Assembly: GCA_030596225.1 (NCBI GenBank)
Contig: JAUVKO010000074.1
Coordinates: forward strand, 1 to 8,767
Direction: 5' to 3'
Source of the DNA: Fidelibacterota bacterium
GTDB lineage: Bacteria; Fidelibacterota; UBA8477; JABMPR01
DNA length: 8,767 nt
Shown here: positions 6,985 through 8,767 of the stretch, piece by piece
How the letters are laid out: every line of letters starts with the position of its first letter
Numbering within the stretch: position 1 is the stretch's first letter
The notes under the pieces: generated by a model
Told to the model about the DNA's origin: nothing
Database searches by the model: none
What the model saw: only the letters and a program-made list of their open reading frames with translations
Program-made: the position numbers and the translations under genes

Positions 6985-7701
6985 ATGTCCAAAGAACAGG
7001 TTGGTTGTGCCAGACCAACGGGTGCAAAAGTCGGCGAGGCCGAAACAGCGACTCAACAGAGCCAAGAAATTGTGAAGGAGAATAGCAGAATGAGTGAAGT
7101 GAGAGTTGGAGCCAAGGCTCCTGATTTCGTAGCTCCCGCATATTATCAGGGCGGGTTCACCAATGTAAAACTGTCAGATTTCCTGGGGAAATGGGTGCTT
7201 TTGTGCTTTTATCCCGGCGACTTCACCTTCGTCTGAGCTACTGAAGTATCAGCGGTCGCTGATTCGTATGACAAACTTCAGGCTTTAGGTGTTGAAGTTA
7301 TTTCAGTAAGTGTTGACAGCCAGTTTGTCCATAAAATGTGGAATGATCATGAGCTGGTGAAAATGGTTGGCAAAGATATCCCTTTTCACATGGCTTCAGA
7401 TGGTCCTGGAAATGTGGGCAGTATCTATGGCGTCTATGATGAAAATGCCGGTGTTGAAATGCGGGGTCGTTTCATTATCGATCCTGATGGTATTGTGCAG
7501 GCTTTTGAGATCTTGACACCACCAGTGGGTCGCCAAATAGCTGAATCCATCCGCCAGATCCAGGCTTATCAACATGTCCGTGCCAGCAAAGGCACAGAAG
7601 CCTGTCCCGCTGGTTGGGAGCCAGGTAAGAAAACACTCAAACCAGGTCCGGAATTGGTTGGTAATGTTTGGAAGGAATGGAATCCAAAAACTGATCATTG
7701 A
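6985..7701 (+). CDS. Selenocysteine-containing 2-Cys peroxiredoxin (AhpC/Prx1 type), TGA at 7234-7236 read as Sec
   Basis: This cytosolic thiol/selenol peroxidase should reduce hydrogen peroxide and organic or peroxynitrite substrates, then be recycled by a thioredoxin-like donor. Read through the in-frame TGA, it has 238 residues. The peroxidatic motif P-G-D-F-T-F-V-U-A-T-E spans 77-87, with Pro77, Thr81 and Sec84 where the family has cysteine. The conserved Arg is Arg160 (MRGRFIIDP). The resolving cysteine is Cys207 in EACPAGWEPGKKTLKP, close to the Prx1/AhpC C-terminus. The frame stays open and family-like on both sides of the TGA, and a SECIS-like hairpin follows it. The C-terminus lacks the YF motif of hyperoxidation-sensitive enzymes. 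The first 35 residues, with Cys8, precede the typical Prx start (MSEVRVGAKAPDF). A second well-placed Shine-Dalgarno precedes Met36 (7090), so a 203-residue form is possible. It is a single-gene unit ending in a strong terminator. A nonsense-mutated pseudogene is the alternative, but unlikely because the TGA falls exactly on the catalytic position. Confidence 0.93.
7074..7080 (+). promoter_or_regulatory. Second ribosome binding site, before internal start Met36 of the peroxiredoxin
   Basis: GAAGGAG lies nine bases before the in-frame ATG at 7090-7092. That ATG begins the region that looks like a normal peroxiredoxin N-terminus. This may be the true start, or a second start giving a short form. 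The sequence alone does not decide between them. Confidence 0.5.
7239..7268 (+). promoter_or_regulatory. Bacterial SECIS-like hairpin directing selenocysteine insertion
   Basis: ATCAGC (7248-7253) and GCTGAT (7258-7263) form a perfect six-base-pair stem closed by the loop GGTC (7254-7257). A short lower stem, TAC/GTA (7239-7241 with 7266-7268), may extend it across an internal loop. The loop begins 17 bases after the TGA. Bacterial SECIS elements lie inside the coding region just after the UGA and have a G at the start of a small apical loop. The well-studied E. coli formate dehydrogenase element has the loop GGUCU on a GC-closed stem, which this resembles. SelB would bind it to deliver Sec-tRNA. 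The structure was derived by eye, not by folding software. Confidence 0.8.
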
Positions 7702-7744
7702 TCAGATATACCCGATATTTATTACAAATAGATAAGCTGTATTG

Positions 7745-7769
7745 AGCCCTCTTCGGAGGGCTTTTATTT
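7745..7769 (+). terminator. Intrinsic terminator of the peroxiredoxin gene
   Basis: AGCCCTC (7745-7751) and GAGGGCT (7756-7762) make a perfect seven-base-pair stem closed by the very stable C-UUCG-G tetraloop. TTTATTTA follows. It lies 43 bases after the stop codon. In the opposite direction no T run follows the hairpin, so it probably does not serve the convergent gene. The rest of 7702-7883 is AT-rich with no gene. Confidence 0.9.
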
Positions 7770-7883
7770 ACTTGGAAGCAGATTTTTTTAAGGTCAGGAA
7801 AAAAATTTAAATTAATACATTAATGAGGCTTACTTAAGATAGTTGGATCGAAAAAACTATGGTACCGAGTTTAGATCAGGAAT

Positions 7884-8767
7884 TTAATTCGACTCCCACT
7901 GCAATATCTGTTTGGGCCAATTATAGTCATAATACGAACCAAAGCCTTCCTGCCATCCATAGTATTGTGGATAATCACTGTCCAGAAAATCCATATTATT
8001 ATTCACTGTGACTTCTCTGGCAACGATAGGTCCACTCAGCTCACCCTTCGCGAGAATAATTGTTCCTGCTGAAAAAATTGCACCTTCAATATGGTCCTGA
8101 TCGTGGGCTCCATCATCAATCGTAAATGAGGAAGTAGAATCTGTGAAAACCAGGGCCGGGAAAATTGTTGAGTCAGTGTAGACGGCTCTGATGACATTGG
8201 TGTGTTTAAACTCGACAACCCCTGGAGCAGTAAATACCATTGTCGTATTATCGAGACTTATATCGTCAAATTTAGGAGCACTACCAGTAAATATTAGAAT
8301 TCCTTCCACAAGATCCCCATCGTGGTAAAGCCTGCTATTATCAGCAAAAATCGTATCTGCGACGGATAACCAATATGCCAAATCTATTTCGGGTAGAAAT
8401 TCATAATTATCACGCACTTCATGTTCAATCTCCTCCCCTACCGTATAGGAACCCATAGATATTGCACCCTTGGTCGCAATTGCATGCTTGAAATGATAAT
8501 ACTCCTCCAAGGTAACCAGCATACTAGAATTGATACCATGGCTCACTGTTGTCACCACTAATTCCAGCGTCGTTGTATCATATGAGCAGGTGACATCTCC
8601 TGTAGTAAAGTTAGCTAGAGAATCTTCACCGGCATTTAAGCGCCATAAGGCAATATTTACGTAAGAATCAACTTCAAGCTTATTCTCAATAAAGTGAGCA
8701 GCCATCTGCGAGTCAAGCTGGACAAATTGGGCAACCTGCAATACCCCCATGCCAGTAAGGCTAAATA
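7884..8767 (-). CDS. PilX-like minor pilin or pilus-assembly protein, 5' end outside the window
   Basis: The frame is open up to the window edge, so the 293 residues visible are the C-terminal part. The ATG at 8748-8750 is probably internal, since FSLTG precedes it in frame. The first visible residues (GMGVLQVAQFVQLDSQMAAHF, then VNIALWRLNAG) resemble the stretch after the prepilin cleavage site in PilX-type proteins. Those have a long helix with a Q-(I/L)-x-S-x-(M/I)-A-like segment and a later ALWRLN-like phrase. Near the C-terminus, HIEGAIFSAGTIILAKGELS and GPIVAREVTVNN resemble the repeated-strand surface (in-G-avy-aG, then G-ivA-x-x-v) of PilX-associated C-terminal domains. A role in a type IV pilus or type II secretion pseudopilus is inferred. 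No cysteines flank the core apart from one (Cys in VTCSYDTT). The product ends QWESN followed by TAA. It is convergent with the peroxiredoxin. Another secreted beta-rich protein is the alternative. Confidence 0.6.
   Translation of the reverse strand, partial: FSLTGMGVLQVAQFVQLDSQMAAHFIENKLEVDSYVNIALWRLNAGEDSLANFTTGDVTCSYDTTTLELVVTTVSHGINSSMLVTLEEYYHFKHAIATKGAISMGSYTVGEEIEHEVRDNYEFLPEIDLAYWLSVADTIFADNSRLYHDGDLVEGILIFTGSAPKFDDISLDNTTMVFTAPGVVEFKHTNVIRAVYTDSTIFPALVFTDSTSSFTIDDGAHDQDHIEGAIFSAGTIILAKGELSGPIVAREVTVNNNMDFLDSDYPQYYGWQEGFGSYYDYNWPKQILQWESN

Noticed and set aside
6776..7075. Plus-strand frame of 99 codons upstream of and overlapping the peroxiredoxin start.
   Set aside because: Its translation has no protein-like pattern, it starts at a TTG without a ribosome site, and it overlaps the peroxiredoxin start region in another frame.
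7234..7236. Peroxiredoxin as a nonsense-mutated pseudogene, or two separate genes 6985-7236 and 7336-7701.
   Set aside because: The TGA falls on the catalytic cysteine position, a SECIS-like hairpin follows at the right distance, and the frame between 7237 and 7335 is family-like with no other damage.
7396..7698. Minus-strand frame of 100 codons within the peroxiredoxin.
   Set aside because: It is antisense to conserved peroxiredoxin sequence and has no independent support.
7839..7860. ATAGTT/AACTAT hairpin as a terminator for the minus-strand pilin-like gene.
   Set aside because: The stem has only six AT-rich pairs with a ten-base loop and no T run after it in the minus direction.

Overview
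The window looks like a chromosomal piece of a moderately AT-rich bacterium of the Fibrobacteres-Chlorobi-Bacteroidetes (FCB) superphylum or a relative such as Marinimicrobia, Calditrichaeota or Ignavibacteria. The main reason is the C-terminus of the giant protein. It carries the phrase YALKQNYPNPFN followed by a type A sorting domain of the Por/type IX secretion system, a style typical of those lineages. The peroxiredoxin gene has clear Shine-Dalgarno sequences, which argues mildly against classical Bacteroidetes. The lineage is inferred, not proven.

Layout. Positions 38-6463 (minus strand) hold one gene for a 2141-residue secreted multidomain surface protein. It has a signal peptide, a DUF2341 module, a LamG-like lectin fold, three tandem cadherin-like modules of about 134 residues, a second LamG-like module, several Ig-like modules, a beta-rich stretch, a GWNLVGNPF-type module and a type IX sorting domain. 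A run of ten G on its coding strand looks like a slippage (phase-variation) site. Positions 6464-6984 are an AT-rich divergent intergenic region. It contains a possible promoter for the giant gene, a 20-base tandem duplication and a perfect 13-base inverted repeat. Positions 6985-7701 (plus strand) encode a 2-Cys peroxiredoxin whose peroxidatic cysteine codon is an in-frame TGA, so it is read here as a selenoprotein. A hairpin with a GGTC loop lies just downstream of the TGA and resembles a bacterial SECIS element. The gene ends in a strong intrinsic terminator with a UUCG tetraloop. Positions 7884-8767 (minus strand) hold the 3' part of a gene that resembles PilX-like minor pilins. Its 5' end lies outside the window.

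How the parts relate. The three genes do not form an operon. The giant gene and the peroxiredoxin are divergent, and the peroxiredoxin and the pilin-like gene are convergent. The two outer genes encode envelope or secreted proteins, probably for attachment. The peroxiredoxin is a cytosolic peroxide-detoxifying enzyme with its own transcription unit. The most important point for an annotator is that 6985-7701 is one gene. A standard gene caller would split it at the TGA into two fragments or call it a pseudogene.
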